This document shows, piece by piece, positions 1 to 8,432 of a DNA stretch of 64,000 bases. The notes beneath the pieces were generated by a model. That model made no database searches. It worked only from the letters and a program-made list of their open reading frames with translations, and was not told the origin of the DNA. This DNA comes from CAYFZR01 sp964347835 [NCBI: uncultured archaeon] (lineage in GTDB: Archaea > CAYFZR01), in assembly GCA_964347835.1 (NCBI GenBank), contig CAYFZR010000068.1, forward strand, positions 1-64,000, in the 5' to 3' direction. The position numbers and the translations under genes were made by a program. Positions within the stretch are counted from its first letter, which is position 1. Each line of letters starts with the position of its first letter.

Positions 1-270
1 ACTCGGCAACAACCCATCTTTCTTAGCAGGCACCTCATTTCATGCTTCTACTGTTGTGAATGTATATCAAACGATTTAATAAGGGAGTTATTCAAACTCT
101 ACTTAAAATCTTCCGTATCGTCAATATTCATCTTCAATATCCATTTCCAGTTGAAATCAAGGGGTCAAAATAGATACGTGGTAAATGAGCAATTTTTTAA
201 CAATTTGGAACTAATTTGGGATAGAAAAGGTCTAATTCTGGAAAACATATTTCTAGATATATATTTATAA
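1..270 (+). CDS. possible 3' end of an unrecognised protein (truncated by window edge)
   Basis: The first forward frame is open from base 1 to the TAA at 268-270, giving 89 codons with no start inside the window, so this would be the C-terminal part of a gene that begins upstream. I do not recognise it. The predicted end is Cys-rich early (two closely spaced Cys pairs around residues 15-21) and then rich in Leu, Ile, Phe and Asn. The only support is the uninterrupted frame in AT-rich sequence and plausible codon choice. No domain is visible. Confidence 0.3.
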   Translation, partial: TRQQPIFLSRHLISCFYCCECISNDLIRELFKLYLKSSVSSIFIFNIHFQLKSRGQNRYVVNEQFFNNLELIWDRKGLILENIFLDIYL

Positions 271-278
271 AAACTTTG

Positions 279-357
279 GGAGCTGGGGAATGTAAATGCT
301 CTCTACCTCCTAATTTCCTGCCTACCTCTTTGCCCAACAATCACGCTTCCCGGCTCC
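279..357. repeat. imperfect inverted repeat, about 80 bp
   Basis: GGAGCTGGGGAA at 279-290 is nearly the reverse complement of TTCCCGGCTCC at 347-357, with one mismatch and one bulge. The enclosed 56 bases are pyrimidine-rich. It lies just after the possible 3' end at 270 and before the lipoprotein. It could be a terminator-like or mobile-element-derived structure. No function is shown, and coding sequence on either strand is not apparent. Confidence 0.3.
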
Positions 358-427
358 TCATAAATAACGAATTATGATATGAAAATATATAAAAAAGAGT
401 TATTTTTTCTTGTCTGGGTTGAATGGT

Positions 428-844
428 ATGATTAAATGGTACGGCATTTTTCTTATAATTACATTGTTTTTATTCAGCGGTTGCGTCGCTGAGGGTCCAG
501 ATACTGGGAAACCTTATCCCGGAAATTCTGGGATACAAACTGGGGAGGTAGATATCAGAGGTGATATCACTAACATCCGCCTAGCGGATGCTCAGAGCAG
601 AGAAATGGGTGTAATTGGCCATGTGCTTATCGAGGGAGTAGTAGAGGAGGATACGAAATTTGACAAAGCATCCGTCAAAATTACGGACAAAACTTACATC
701 TATGAACAGAAAGGACAAGATCGCCGTCTAGTGACATTCAATTCTCTAAAGATCGGACAGCGGGTGCAAGCGCGATTCATAGGACCCGTCATGGAATCAT
801 ATCCTGTCCAAGCAACCGCAATTGAGATTGTGATTCTCAAATAA
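428..844 (+). CDS. secreted lipoprotein, DUF3221-like
   Basis: The protein is 138 residues from ATG 428. An in-frame TTG at 410 would add six residues but gives a less typical signal peptide. Residues 1-18 form a hydrophobic signal followed by a lipobox (LFSGC, Cys19), so the mature protein should be lipid-anchored outside the membrane. The rest is a small beta-rich domain with the pattern seen in DUF3221 proteins: a V(L)IEG strand, a DKASVKIT segment and a C-terminal GPVMESYPVQATA motif. The DUF3221 match is from memory of the motif. Its GC content looks higher than that of the neighbouring genes, which suggests acquisition from outside. It converges on the broken PIN gene with an 8-base overlap. 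Function unknown. Confidence 0.65.
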   Translation: MIKWYGIFLIITLFLFSGCVAEGPDTGKPYPGNSGIQTGEVDIRGDITNIRLADAQSREMGVIGHVLIEGVVEEDTKFDKASVKITDKTYIYEQKGQDRRLVTFNSLKIGQRVQARFIGPVMESYPVQATAIEIVILK

Positions 845-1223
845 GAATTACATTCCCAAGATCTCTGAAATGGGCATCTCCAGTTAGGATCTTTGCCTTC
901 ATTATATTTGAGGCAGCAAGAACGAAAGAATCCATCATACCCCGGCCTTTAATAATCTTATTTCTCTCATAGTTTATTTTTCCTGCTTCGATTCCAATTT
1001 CAGCGGTTATTTCTTTTGTGTCTGAAATTCCGTAAATTAAGGGTAATACCTCATTGAAATCTCTATTATGTCTCATTGAGTATTCTTTTAACTCTGCGAG
1101 AGTTGTCGTTAAAGTTATTATGTCATAATCGCCTGTTAAATAGTCTCTAACTTTTTCGCCTCTTTTCGAGCCAATAAAAAAGTTATAAATTCCCGTTATA
1201 ACATATAAGTTTAATGTTATAAG
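837..1223 (-). pseudogene. degenerate VapC-type PIN-domain toxin
   Basis: The frame from 1223 down to 837 reads as a short PIN-domain protein. It has a central TLAELKEY segment, an MDSFVLAAS helix carrying the C-terminal acidic residue, and a terminal AKILTGDAHF strand, as in VapC ribonucleases. The N-terminus is damaged. The expected VLDTS-type strand with the first metal-binding Asp appears as LYVITGIYNFF, about two residues short and with no Asp. The frame begins immediately after a TGA at 1226-1224 and has no usable start before the internal ATG at 1076. No antitoxin gene is visible beside it. I read it as a decayed toxin. A translated remnant from ATG 1076 (79 residues) would lack half the active site. 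Confidence 0.6.
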
Positions 1224-1269
1224 TCATATTTAGTGCAATAAAAGCGCTTTTCACCTATTCTGTCAATAT

Positions 1270-2307
1270 TTAAACATATCTTATAGACTGATACCCCTTT
1301 ATCGGACAAACATGTTTCGAGGAGCAGATTTTACAATTTCTTGGATGAGTAGAGCATCCAACCGATAGGGCAAAGGCTCCTGCTGTTCGTGCAGAATCGG
1401 ATGTATATTCGTTCCTCAGTTTTATTTTTTTGCTCAATATGGTCGAAGTATCGTATCCCCCTATGTTGGTTCTTCCAGACCAATGGAAGTTCTCAAGACC
1501 TATATTTTCAGCTTCCATCATTATAGCATCCATCAAACTTTGAGGTGCACCATAATGTTTATCAAGCACAAAATTGGGTCTAAAAGCCAAAAAAGAAACA
1601 GGAAGCGAGGAGTCAATGGATGCGATAAATTCACAAAGTGCTCTTACTTCTTCCAAATCTACAATTTCTGGGATTACAAGTATACGGTACTCCCAAAGTT
1701 TTTCTTTCGCTCTTTCGCCTACTAACTTTGCATTCCTGAGAACAGGCTTAACGGGAGCGCCAGTTACTGATCTATGGACTTCATCGTTATAGGCCTTAAT
1801 ATCAAAAGTAATGCTGGTTGTAAACTCAATGACTCTATTAAGTGATTTTTTTGTCAAAAAACCATTTGTATCGAAGTTAACCTTAGTCTTCGGATCCATC
1901 TCTCTGGCTAAATTCACTATCTTTTCGACATAAGGAAGATGAATGGTAGGTTCCCCCCCTGAAAAGAATATTCTATCAGCTCCAATAGATCTGCCCGGTA
2001 TAGAGTTTATCATGTCTAAGGATTCTCTCGCAAGGATTTCCGGTCTGATAAATCCAGAAGGAAAGTACAACTGGTCTGGAAGATGTGCTATATGGTGATT
2101 CTGACAATTTAAACACCGGAAATTACATCCCGTTAAGAAGATTGTATAACTCTCCGGAGGAGCGGGATGTAACTGGCAAGAAGCCACTTTTGGAATAGAC
2201 ATGCGACAAACACCTAACTCTCCCTCCGGCCTGTTTACACCACACCTCCATTCGCAGAGTTTGCAGTTCTCAAATTCTTTGAGGTAGTTCTCTTCCATCT
2301 TCTTCAC
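1270..2307 (-). CDS. radical SAM protein, PflA-like activating enzyme family
   Basis: The protein is 345 residues. The radical SAM cluster motif CNFRCLNC (CxxxCxxC) lies near residues 61-68, followed by the SAM-binding FFSGGEP motif near 116. Before the core is a Cys-rich N-terminus (CKLCEWRC then GVC), as in archaeal PflA-like proteins. The C-terminus has a further cluster of cysteines (CSTHPRNCKIC then VCP) that could hold an auxiliary Fe-S cluster. The family makes a 5'-deoxyadenosyl radical from SAM; the substrate here is unknown. It is divergent from the M48 protease gene and shares a 60-base promoter region with it. A second PflA-like gene in this window (17525-18547) has different accessory cysteines, so the two are not simple duplicates. 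Confidence 0.85.
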   Translation of the reverse strand: MKKMEENYLKEFENCKLCEWRCGVNRPEGELGVCRMSIPKVASCQLHPAPPESYTIFLTGCNFRCLNCQNHHIAHLPDQLYFPSGFIRPEILARESLDMINSIPGRSIGADRIFFSGGEPTIHLPYVEKIVNLAREMDPKTKVNFDTNGFLTKKSLNRVIEFTTSITFDIKAYNDEVHRSVTGAPVKPVLRNAKLVGERAKEKLWEYRILVIPEIVDLEEVRALCEFIASIDSSLPVSFLAFRPNFVLDKHYGAPQSLMDAIMMEAENIGLENFHWSGRTNIGGYDTSTILSKKIKLRNEYTSDSARTAGAFALSVGCSTHPRNCKICSSKHVCPIKGYQSIRYV

Positions 2308-2367
2308 TTACAAATTATCGACATAAATTTAAATATGTATTAGGAAGATGCTCATGGAGGTTAATGT

Positions 2368-3786
2368 GTGGAAGTTAAATTCACGGTAGACTTCACTTCA
2401 ACTCACTTTAATGATTTTCTCAGATTCATCGCCAGATACTATCTACGTCCTGAGAGAAATATCACCAATATAGTCCACCGATATGTCAATGGCGTCCATG
2501 CTCTTGATTTCAGATCTTTTTCTGAGAAGATCGAGGGTTGGGTGGACGTTACAATTTATGCTGGGCAACCTATTCTTGTAGAAATGCATTCGAGTGATCC
2601 AGAAATACCAGATGAGTTTCTAAATAGAATTAGAGAAGATATAATAATTTACGTCGAGTTGTTTGAAGAGCAGATAAGAAAAACAAGTCTATACTTTACA
2701 TACGCGCCAGATAAAAGTTTGCTTCCTACGCGCAGAAGACAAAAGAGACATACTTTTTTGACCAAATTTTTTTTCGGAAATATGCTCATCCTCATACTTG
2801 TATTCGTCTTAGTAAGCTTTACAGTGTATTGGATTACTGCAATTCTTGGTATCATATTTTTCGCACCTATTCTAATAATAGGTTTTCAGTTTAGCATTAT
2901 ATTGGTCTCTGACAAACTCGTAGGAAGAATGGGAGATTGGACCATTACCCCAGACAATCCAGAACTTCATATTCTTCAATATCATCTTCCTGTCGAAGAT
3001 TATAAAGCCTTACAGAAAAAAGAAAACATCCTAATTGACATTAGACAAAAAATTTTCCAAAACACTATCGCAATTGGAGACGAAATTGAATGTCAAGCAG
3101 CAAAAAAGATATTTTCAGAATATGGGGTCTCATGTACAGAGGAAAATTTTACTATCAAAAAGATCAACCTCTATGGGATAGTAAAAACAGCAGCTGAGAA
3201 ATTCAATCTTTCTCTACCAAAAATAGTGGTGCTAGATACTTTGATCCCTAATGCAGCGGCAATAGGACCGGGTCCTAACCATGGAGTGGTTATGATTACT
3301 ACTGGCATAATGGCTCAACTCGACGAACCAGAGCTTTTAAATGTCGTAGGTCATGAACTCAGTCATTTGAAGGGTAGAGACCCTCTCATCCTTTTTGGAC
3401 TCTTCGGGACCGAATTTCTCCTAAGGTTTTACATACTATTTCCCTTCATAATCGTGTTTCCATTAATTTACTTGTTTTTTGTTTTCAGTTCTATATTCTT
3501 CGTCGGTAAATTTCTTGAGGCAAGGTCTGATCTTGAATCTGCAATGAAAATTGGTCAGCCCGATGTGATGGCAAATGCCCTAAGAAAAATAGGGTATCGA
3601 AGGCTCCAGTATGAAAGGATACCGTCTCATAGGATCCGGGAGTGGATTGGTTTCGATCCTCATCCTCCGATGTACTTTCGAGTTTCAAGACTCGAAAAAC
3701 TCAAAGTCCCTGTCAAAATCAACTATCCACTATTAAGATCCATTAAGGACTGTATAAATGGTTTTTTGGATGCTCTAAAAATATAA
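2368..3786 (+). CDS. M48-family membrane zinc metalloprotease (HtpX-like)
   Basis: The protein is 472 residues starting at GTG 2368, chosen because a strong GGAGG site lies at 2356-2360, seven bases upstream. The zinc motif HELSH is at residues 329-333, and the third ligand is probably the Glu in FLEARSDLES near residue 385. Two hydrophobic segments (about residues 135-180) precede the protease domain and two more (about 350-380) follow the HExxH, as in HtpX/Ste24-like proteases. The soluble 130-residue N-terminal domain is unusual for HtpX and is not recognised. Family members act in membrane protein quality control. Confidence in family is high, in exact role low. Confidence 0.85.
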   Translation: MEVKFTVDFTSTHFNDFLRFIARYYLRPERNITNIVHRYVNGVHALDFRSFSEKIEGWVDVTIYAGQPILVEMHSSDPEIPDEFLNRIREDIIIYVELFEEQIRKTSLYFTYAPDKSLLPTRRRQKRHTFLTKFFFGNMLILILVFVLVSFTVYWITAILGIIFFAPILIIGFQFSIILVSDKLVGRMGDWTITPDNPELHILQYHLPVEDYKALQKKENILIDIRQKIFQNTIAIGDEIECQAAKKIFSEYGVSCTEENFTIKKINLYGIVKTAAEKFNLSLPKIVVLDTLIPNAAAIGPGPNHGVVMITTGIMAQLDEPELLNVVGHELSHLKGRDPLILFGLFGTEFLLRFYILFPFIIVFPLIYLFFVFSSIFFVGKFLEARSDLESAMKIGQPDVMANALRKIGYRRLQYERIPSHRIREWIGFDPHPPMYFRVSRLEKLKVPVKINYPLLRSIKDCINGFLDALKI

Positions 3787-3788
3787 AG

Positions 3789-4589
3789 TTAAGGCTGGAG
3801 TACTTTCATTGCCTCATCAACTTCGTAGCCCTCGTGAACTATCTTTGCCATAGCTCTAACCATTTTTGTCGGATCTTTAGCCTGAAAGACGTTTCTTCCT
3901 ATTGATGCGCCTGCTCCACCCGCTTGGATGGATTCCCAAAGTATCTGTAAAATATCTCTTTCTGTATTCATCTTTTGGCCACCTGCTATTACTACTGGAG
4001 CGGGGCAGCCTTTTATAACCTCTTTGAAACTATCAATTTCTCCTGTATAATTTGTTTTTATTATATCCGCGCCTAACTCCGCTCCTACTCGAGCAGCCAA
4101 CTTTACGACCTCTACGTCATGCTCTGATCCTATCTTCTCTCCTCTGGGATACATCATAGCCAACAAGGGCATTCCCCACTCTGCGCATTTGCCTGATACG
4201 TACCCCAACGTTCTAAGCATCTCGTTCTCATCATTTGCCCCTATGTTTATGTGCACGCTTACAGCGTCCGCACCTAATCTGATTGCATCTTCGACGCTCA
4301 TTACCAGCACTTTATGATTTGGATCCGGACTCAAGCGAGTACTTGCAGAAAGATGCAGTACCAAACCTATGTCCCTTCCATATTTCCTATGTCCGTACAT
4401 GGGTAATCCTCTATGACCAACTACAGCATTCGCTCCACCCTCAGCGACCTTATCTACTGTTTCTGCCATGTCGATCAGTCCTTTTATAGGGCCAACCGAG
4501 GTCCCGTGATCCATGGGTACGATTATCGTCTTTCCGGTTTCTCTATTCATTATTCTTTCAATTCTAATTGCTTTTCCAATCTGACTCAC
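3789..4589 (-). CDS. aroA': 2-amino-3,7-dideoxy-D-threo-hept-6-ulosonate synthase (ADH synthase, class I aldolase family)
   Basis: This is the first step of the archaeal alternative aromatic pathway. A fructose-bisphosphate-aldolase-like enzyme condenses a 6-deoxy-5-ketofructose phosphate with aspartate semialdehyde, leading to dehydroquinate. The protein closely resembles the Methanocaldococcus MJ0400 type: IVPMDHG near the N-terminus, MMYPRG in the middle, and IIKTNYTG, which carries the Schiff-base Lys. I place the start at GTG 4589 because GAGGGGTG at about 4596-4603 is a good ribosome site for it; a TTG at 4604 lies inside that site. That gives 266 residues, normal for the family. A long GC-rich leader precedes the gene. 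It converges on the M48 gene with a two-base gap. Confidence 0.9.
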   Translation of the reverse strand: MSQIGKAIRIERIMNRETGKTIIVPMDHGTSVGPIKGLIDMAETVDKVAEGGANAVVGHRGLPMYGHRKYGRDIGLVLHLSASTRLSPDPNHKVLVMSVEDAIRLGADAVSVHINIGANDENEMLRTLGYVSGKCAEWGMPLLAMMYPRGEKIGSEHDVEVVKLAARVGAELGADIIKTNYTGEIDSFKEVIKGCPAPVVIAGGQKMNTERDILQILWESIQAGGAGASIGRNVFQAKDPTKMVRAMAKIVHEGYEVDEAMKVLQP

Positions 4590-4624
4590 AATAACACCCC
4601 TCAAAAATTTTAAGATTAAAAAAT

Positions 4625-4745
4625 GGAAGTCTTAGAGGTATAAGTCGTGCTTTTACACGTGCCAAGGCCAATAGAAGCAGAATTCCTTGAGTGTAAGCCC
4701 TAGCAGAAGCGGTGTAAAGCCCCGCTGACCACCTTTCCAAACTCC
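4625..4745 (-). promoter_or_regulatory. candidate structured RNA leader upstream of ADH synthase
   Basis: This stretch is about 50% GC in a background near 36%, codes for nothing obvious and ends about 20 bases before the ribosome site of the ADH synthase gene. Read on the minus strand it contains two near-identical segments, GCTTTACAC (4720-4712) and GCTTACAC (4698-4691), and one later segment, GTGTAAAAGC (4658-4649), that can pair with either. The pairing with the second copy is extended by CAAGG/CCTTG inside it. The first copy otherwise sits in the loop of an AGCGG/CCGCT hairpin. Mutually exclusive pairings of this kind are typical of regulatory leaders. I do not recognise a known riboswitch, RNase P or SRP pattern. 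It could also be an independent ncRNA. Confidence 0.45.
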
Positions 4746-4816
4746 GAGTTGACTTGCTATTTCGATCATTCTATCACCGAATTTTACGTTACGCTATTTA
4801 AAATTTGCTTGATAAT

Positions 4817-6010
4817 TCATAGCACGGTCTTCAAATCTTTATTTAGTAACATTCCCAAGACAACCATCGTTTCACCTACCAAACTCACCATTAAGATGGA
4901 TATCGCGAAGGTTTTGGTTATATCAATGAAATATCCGAATAGAATTGGCATTACAAAAGGTCCTACATTTCCTAAAGCAGAGATAAATCCAACTACACCT
5001 CCCACTGATTCTGCGAGCATTTCAGACTCGGTTGGAATCGCCATCGCCATAGTAAAGACCCCTATAGACAAAAACCCAGCGAGAAATATGCAAACAAACA
5101 ATAAGAGGCCCTCTAAATACGCAATGCCAAGGATGATAGGTCCGATTATTAGGCCAAAAGTAAAAATAAAAGGCTTACGAGCCCTGAATCTATCCGATAG
5201 AAACCCTGTGACAGGACCAGCTAGAAAAAAGCCGAGAGATAAAAGAGATGCAATAAGTCCGGCCTTACCAGGGACAAAACCTCTAAGCCTAAGTACGTGG
5301 GGAAGCCAAGTCGCCAAGGTATCGTAGCAGCCCATTGAACAGAGCACCAAACCCAGAAGGATCCAGACTTCCCTTAATTTAATAATTTCCTTGAAACTCA
5401 ATCTTTCCTTGTATTCCAAATCATTTTTTTGACTTTTTTTTGATTTTCCTAAAATCCACCACAATAGGGCTAAAAGAAGAGCGAATATGCCGTAAAGTTT
5501 AAAAGTTTGTCTCCAAGATCCGGTTATTTCAAGAAGATAGGGAGTTAGGCCAAGTCCAGTCATATTTCCCAAAGCAAAGCCAGATACATAAACTCCTGTA
5601 GAGAATCCTATTTGTTCATCATAGATCCACTCTTTCACGATCTTAGGGAGACAAGGTATAATTGAGGCAAGACCGAATCCTAAGAGGACTTGTGCTATGA
5701 GTAGAGTAGTGTAGTTATAAGAAAATCCTCTAAGGATGGCAGTAGCGGCTATTATAAAGAGTGAGATTTTAAATGTCTTCAAATACCCGATGCTGTCGCT
5801 CACCAAACCCCAAGGTATCCTGAAAACTATCAGGGTTAAGATACAAAATGAGAAAATAATTCCTGCTTGGGTGTTTGTAAGATTCATTTCTTCCATTATA
5901 GGCGTTATTAAGGGAGAATAAGAGAATAACAGAAGATGAAGTGAGAAAGCCACGAGAAAGGCGAGAGATAGCATTATCCAGTGATATCCAAAATACCTAA
6001 TGTTTTTCAC
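4817..6010 (-). CDS. major facilitator superfamily transporter
   Basis: The protein is 397 residues with about twelve hydrophobic segments arranged as two halves of six. The loop between segments 2 and 3 carries RIPWGLVSDSIG, the MFS signature (G-x-x-x-D), and a weaker copy, GFLSDRFRARKP, follows in the second half. A charged cytoplasmic loop of about 25 residues (KSKKSQKNDLEYKE region) separates the halves. Members of this type (CynX/OxlT/NarK-like) move small anions, but the substrate cannot be told here. It lies upstream of the ADH synthase leader with its own promoter region, and no substrate-specific enzyme gene is beside it. Confidence 0.85.
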   Translation of the reverse strand: MKNIRYFGYHWIMLSLAFLVAFSLHLLLFSYSPLITPIMEEMNLTNTQAGIIFSFCILTLIVFRIPWGLVSDSIGYLKTFKISLFIIAATAILRGFSYNYTTLLIAQVLLGFGLASIIPCLPKIVKEWIYDEQIGFSTGVYVSGFALGNMTGLGLTPYLLEITGSWRQTFKLYGIFALLLALLWWILGKSKKSQKNDLEYKERLSFKEIIKLREVWILLGLVLCSMGCYDTLATWLPHVLRLRGFVPGKAGLIASLLSLGFFLAGPVTGFLSDRFRARKPFIFTFGLIIGPIILGIAYLEGLLLFVCIFLAGFLSIGVFTMAMAIPTESEMLAESVGGVVGFISALGNVGPFVMPILFGYFIDITKTFAISILMVSLVGETMVVLGMLLNKDLKTVL

Positions 6011-6296
6011 CTGTTTTACACCTTAATTCTATAAAAAATATTAAATTTTCTATTTTGATATGTCGAAAAGAAGCCTGTTATCAGAACAAGTGTCTCTTTC
6101 AAATATTCAAAGAATTACATTTGACGATGAAAAAAGGTATAGAGAACCTTCATATTTTTGTTGGGATAAAATAAGGGTAAGTACTAAGGGCATTTATCAT
6201 ACGGTTGCGAGAAAAAAAGTGCTCCTAATACTACAATACGTTTCATAGAATCATTATTAAATATAAAGAGAAATAAATTAGATAGGTTTAGGTGAT

Positions 6297-6842
6297 GTGG
6301 TGAAGTGCTCTCAACACCCAGAGAAGGATGCCCTCGCTGAATGTAGTGAGTGTAACGCCTACGTTTGCGAACTATGCGGGATAGTTTCAGATGGTATTAT
6401 GTACTGCGACCAATGCCTTGAGTTAGAAGAGCCTGAAGAGCTGCTACCAGAGAAGAAAGTACTACCAAAAGATCCCCCAGCAGAAATATTCGATGAATAC
6501 AGGCAGTACTGGAAACTTGCAACAAGGCACAGAGGAGTTGGTCCCCATCCTATCATAAGCTTTATCTGCTCTCTAATCCCGCCCCTAGCATATCTCTACA
6601 TAAAAGACTATAATGGTTCTTACAAATGGGGCATCCCAGCATTAATTTCTGAAGCTGGTGGACTTCTGATGTTATTGAAGCCCACAATACTTGCATTACA
6701 GAATGTACAGATATTTGGCGGTGTCTTAATTATCATCTGGCTTGTGGATGTGTTCGATATTATGAATAAGACGTCAAAAATAAGGAAAATTAGAACGGAT
6801 TATGTTCCACTAGATTTTTATTCGACAGAGGGGGTAAATTGA
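6297..6842 (+). CDS. B-box-type zinc-finger membrane protein, first gene of the ubiquitin-like/vWA cluster
   Basis: The protein is 181 residues from GTG 6297. Residues 3-40 form a Cys/His zinc-binding domain of the B-box type (CSQHPEKDALAECSEC, then CELCG and CDQC). An acidic, proline-containing linker follows (about 45-75), then two or three hydrophobic segments (about 85-165) and a short charged tail. The zinc domain should therefore sit on one side of the membrane, probably the cytoplasmic side. A TATA-like AAATATAAA at 6259-6267 puts the transcript start only a few bases upstream. It overlaps the next gene by four bases and is co-transcribed with it. B-box domains usually mediate protein contacts, so a scaffold or receptor role is an inference. 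Confidence 0.75.
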   Translation: MVKCSQHPEKDALAECSECNAYVCELCGIVSDGIMYCDQCLELEEPEELLPEKKVLPKDPPAEIFDEYRQYWKLATRHRGVGPHPIISFICSLIPPLAYLYIKDYNGSYKWGIPALISEAGGLLMLLKPTILALQNVQIFGGVLIIIWLVDVFDIMNKTSKIRKIRTDYVPLDFYSTEGVN

Positions 6843-7990
6843 AGAGTTATTCTGGTAGTCTCCAGGTTGGAATTGGGAAGATAAACGGTAGATTGGAAAT
6901 AAAAGAAGATTGTTTATTCTTCAATTCCCCTACCATTAAGACAAAGATACTTTTTGAAGGGATATTATTCATGGACGTAGATGGGAAAAACCTCGACATA
7001 GATGCTGTTGATTCAAATAATCATGTTAAAAGATTTTTATTTCAAGTAGACGATATCTCAGAGAAAGAATTAATAAAACTGAGCGATGAAATATTAGAAA
7101 AGAAAACTGGAAAGCTTAAAAGCTGGAAAATTTCATCAAAAAGGATTCCATCCTTTTTGTACTCAAATATTGGAAAAGTAAACGGTCACCTTGAGTTAAT
7201 GGAGGAGTACTTACACTTTTCCTCCCCAGGTTTGAAGGCTAAGATACCTTATGAGAGCGTTTGTACTGCATGGGCAGAAAACTCGATCATAGAAATGGAA
7301 TGGTCGGCAAATAAAATAAGAAAAAGACTTAAATTCACCCTTGAAACAGGAAATGAGGCGGAAGGCGTTGTTAGAAGAATATACCTTCATAAGAGGAAAA
7401 TTATTAGCAATTGGAGACCGAAATTAGATGTAAAATTTGAATTAGGAAAGATCGACAGTCTTGGGAACTTACCGGTGAAGGTGCTCCTCTCCAACGAAGG
7501 TAAACTGTCTGCTAAAAATGTTAAGATTAAGCTAAACACGCCTCTACAAAAAGACGTTGGAATGTCACAGCAGTGGAATTTAAAGAGGATAGACCCCAAG
7601 GAAACTAGGATATTAGAAACTAACGTCCAAATCTACGGTGAAAATTCAGTCCAAATTGGTCCAGTCCAAGTTAGATACGCTTTTATGGGTAAAGACGATA
7701 AATTGAAGAGCGTTGCCAAGAAAATACACCCTCCTAAATTCATGAAACTCGTCGAAGATATTTTGCGTGTATCTGTTGTAGCAATTAGCGAGGGTATGGA
7801 GGTTCAACTCGAATTAGATCCGAGAAACAAAGTTAAAGACGTTATAAATGTCGTAAAAAGTACATTAGATCTTTCTGCAAGTCAGAAATATACACTTTAC
7901 AAGGGACAAAAAAAACTGCTTCATGAGAAGAAGATTGGCGATTGTGAAATATCTGATGGAGATACCCTTGTTTTGGCTAGAGGTGATTGA
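6839..7990 (+). CDS. ubiquitin-like fusion protein: two PH-like domains, CARDB-like domain, C-terminal ubiquitin fold
   Basis: The protein is 383 residues from a TTG overlapping the previous stop, with GGGGG just upstream. Residues about 5-85 and 105-185 are two copies of the same beta-rich module (GKINGRLEIKEDCLFF and GKVNGHLELMEEYLHF), resembling small PH-like domains. Residues about 195-300 form a beta-sandwich of CARDB type (VLLSNEGKLSAKNVKIKL). Residues about 318-383 match a ubiquitin fold: an ELDPRNKVKDV start, a central helix, a TLYKGQKKLL strand and a final DGDTLVLARGD. The tail resembles ubiquitin's exposed C-terminus but ends in Gly-Asp, not Gly-Gly, so conjugation is doubtful. A paralogue with the same layout lies at 49023-50153. 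The domain assignments are by pattern, not by search. Confidence 0.75.
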   Translation: MKSYSGSLQVGIGKINGRLEIKEDCLFFNSPTIKTKILFEGILFMDVDGKNLDIDAVDSNNHVKRFLFQVDDISEKELIKLSDEILEKKTGKLKSWKISSKRIPSFLYSNIGKVNGHLELMEEYLHFSSPGLKAKIPYESVCTAWAENSIIEMEWSANKIRKRLKFTLETGNEAEGVVRRIYLHKRKIISNWRPKLDVKFELGKIDSLGNLPVKVLLSNEGKLSAKNVKIKLNTPLQKDVGMSQQWNLKRIDPKETRILETNVQIYGENSVQIGPVQVRYAFMGKDDKLKSVAKKIHPPKFMKLVEDILRVSVVAISEGMEVQLELDPRNKVKDVINVVKSTLDLSASQKYTLYKGQKKLLHEKKIGDCEISDGDTLVLARGD

Positions 7991-8428
7991 ATGAGAGAGT
8001 ATATTCGTAAGTATGAGAGGAATTTGATAGGAATATTTGGGATTTGGTTAATATCGCTTGCGATATTGGAGTTGGCGATTGCTTCTCTTGCAGTCGATAA
8101 ATTTGGGTTAACAAGTTCAAAACTGGCAGGATTAATAGCTGTTTTTGGCTCAGCGGTACCATTCATAGCGGGATTTGGCATTTTGTTTGGTGTCTATGTA
8201 AAAAGAATGCAAGTAATAAGAATTATTGAGCCTTTTTTCAGATATGGAGCAAGAAAGGGTTGGTACTTCTTAGGCTCTGCTTTCGTCGCCATAGACTTCT
8301 TCTTAGGAGTAATAGCGTTTCCAGTGGCAGAAGGCACTCTATTATTAATTTTAAAGTTATTAACATTCGTAAATCTATTGATGGTATTAATAGGTGGTTC
8401 ATTATTCATAGAGTTAATGACAAGGTGA
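7991..8428 (+). CDS. four-helix integral membrane protein of the ubiquitin-like/vWA cluster
   Basis: The protein is 145 residues and its ATG follows the previous stop directly. Four hydrophobic segments (about residues 12-32, 46-70, 93-112 and 118-140) with short charged loops and a positively charged N-terminus suggest both ends are cytoplasmic. No known family is recognised. Its tight spacing between the ubiquitin-like gene and the vWA gene (four bases to the next start) shows it is part of the same transcript. It may be the membrane partner of the vWA protein, which also has hydrophobic segments at both ends. That role is an inference from context. Confidence 0.7.
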   Translation: MREYIRKYERNLIGIFGIWLISLAILELAIASLAVDKFGLTSSKLAGLIAVFGSAVPFIAGFGILFGVYVKRMQVIRIIEPFFRYGARKGWYFLGSAFVAIDFFLGVIAFPVAEGTLLLILKLLTFVNLLMVLIGGSLFIELMTR

Positions 8429-8432
8429 TTTT

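Noticed and set aside
4749-5327. 192-codon plus-strand frame opposite the MFS transporter
   Set aside because: It lies antisense to a clear transporter gene and its composition mirrors that gene's codon pattern.
6060-6248. 62-codon open frame upstream of the B-box gene
   Set aside because: No recognisable domain, no ribosome site, and it ends just before a TATA-like element that serves the next gene. More likely chance.
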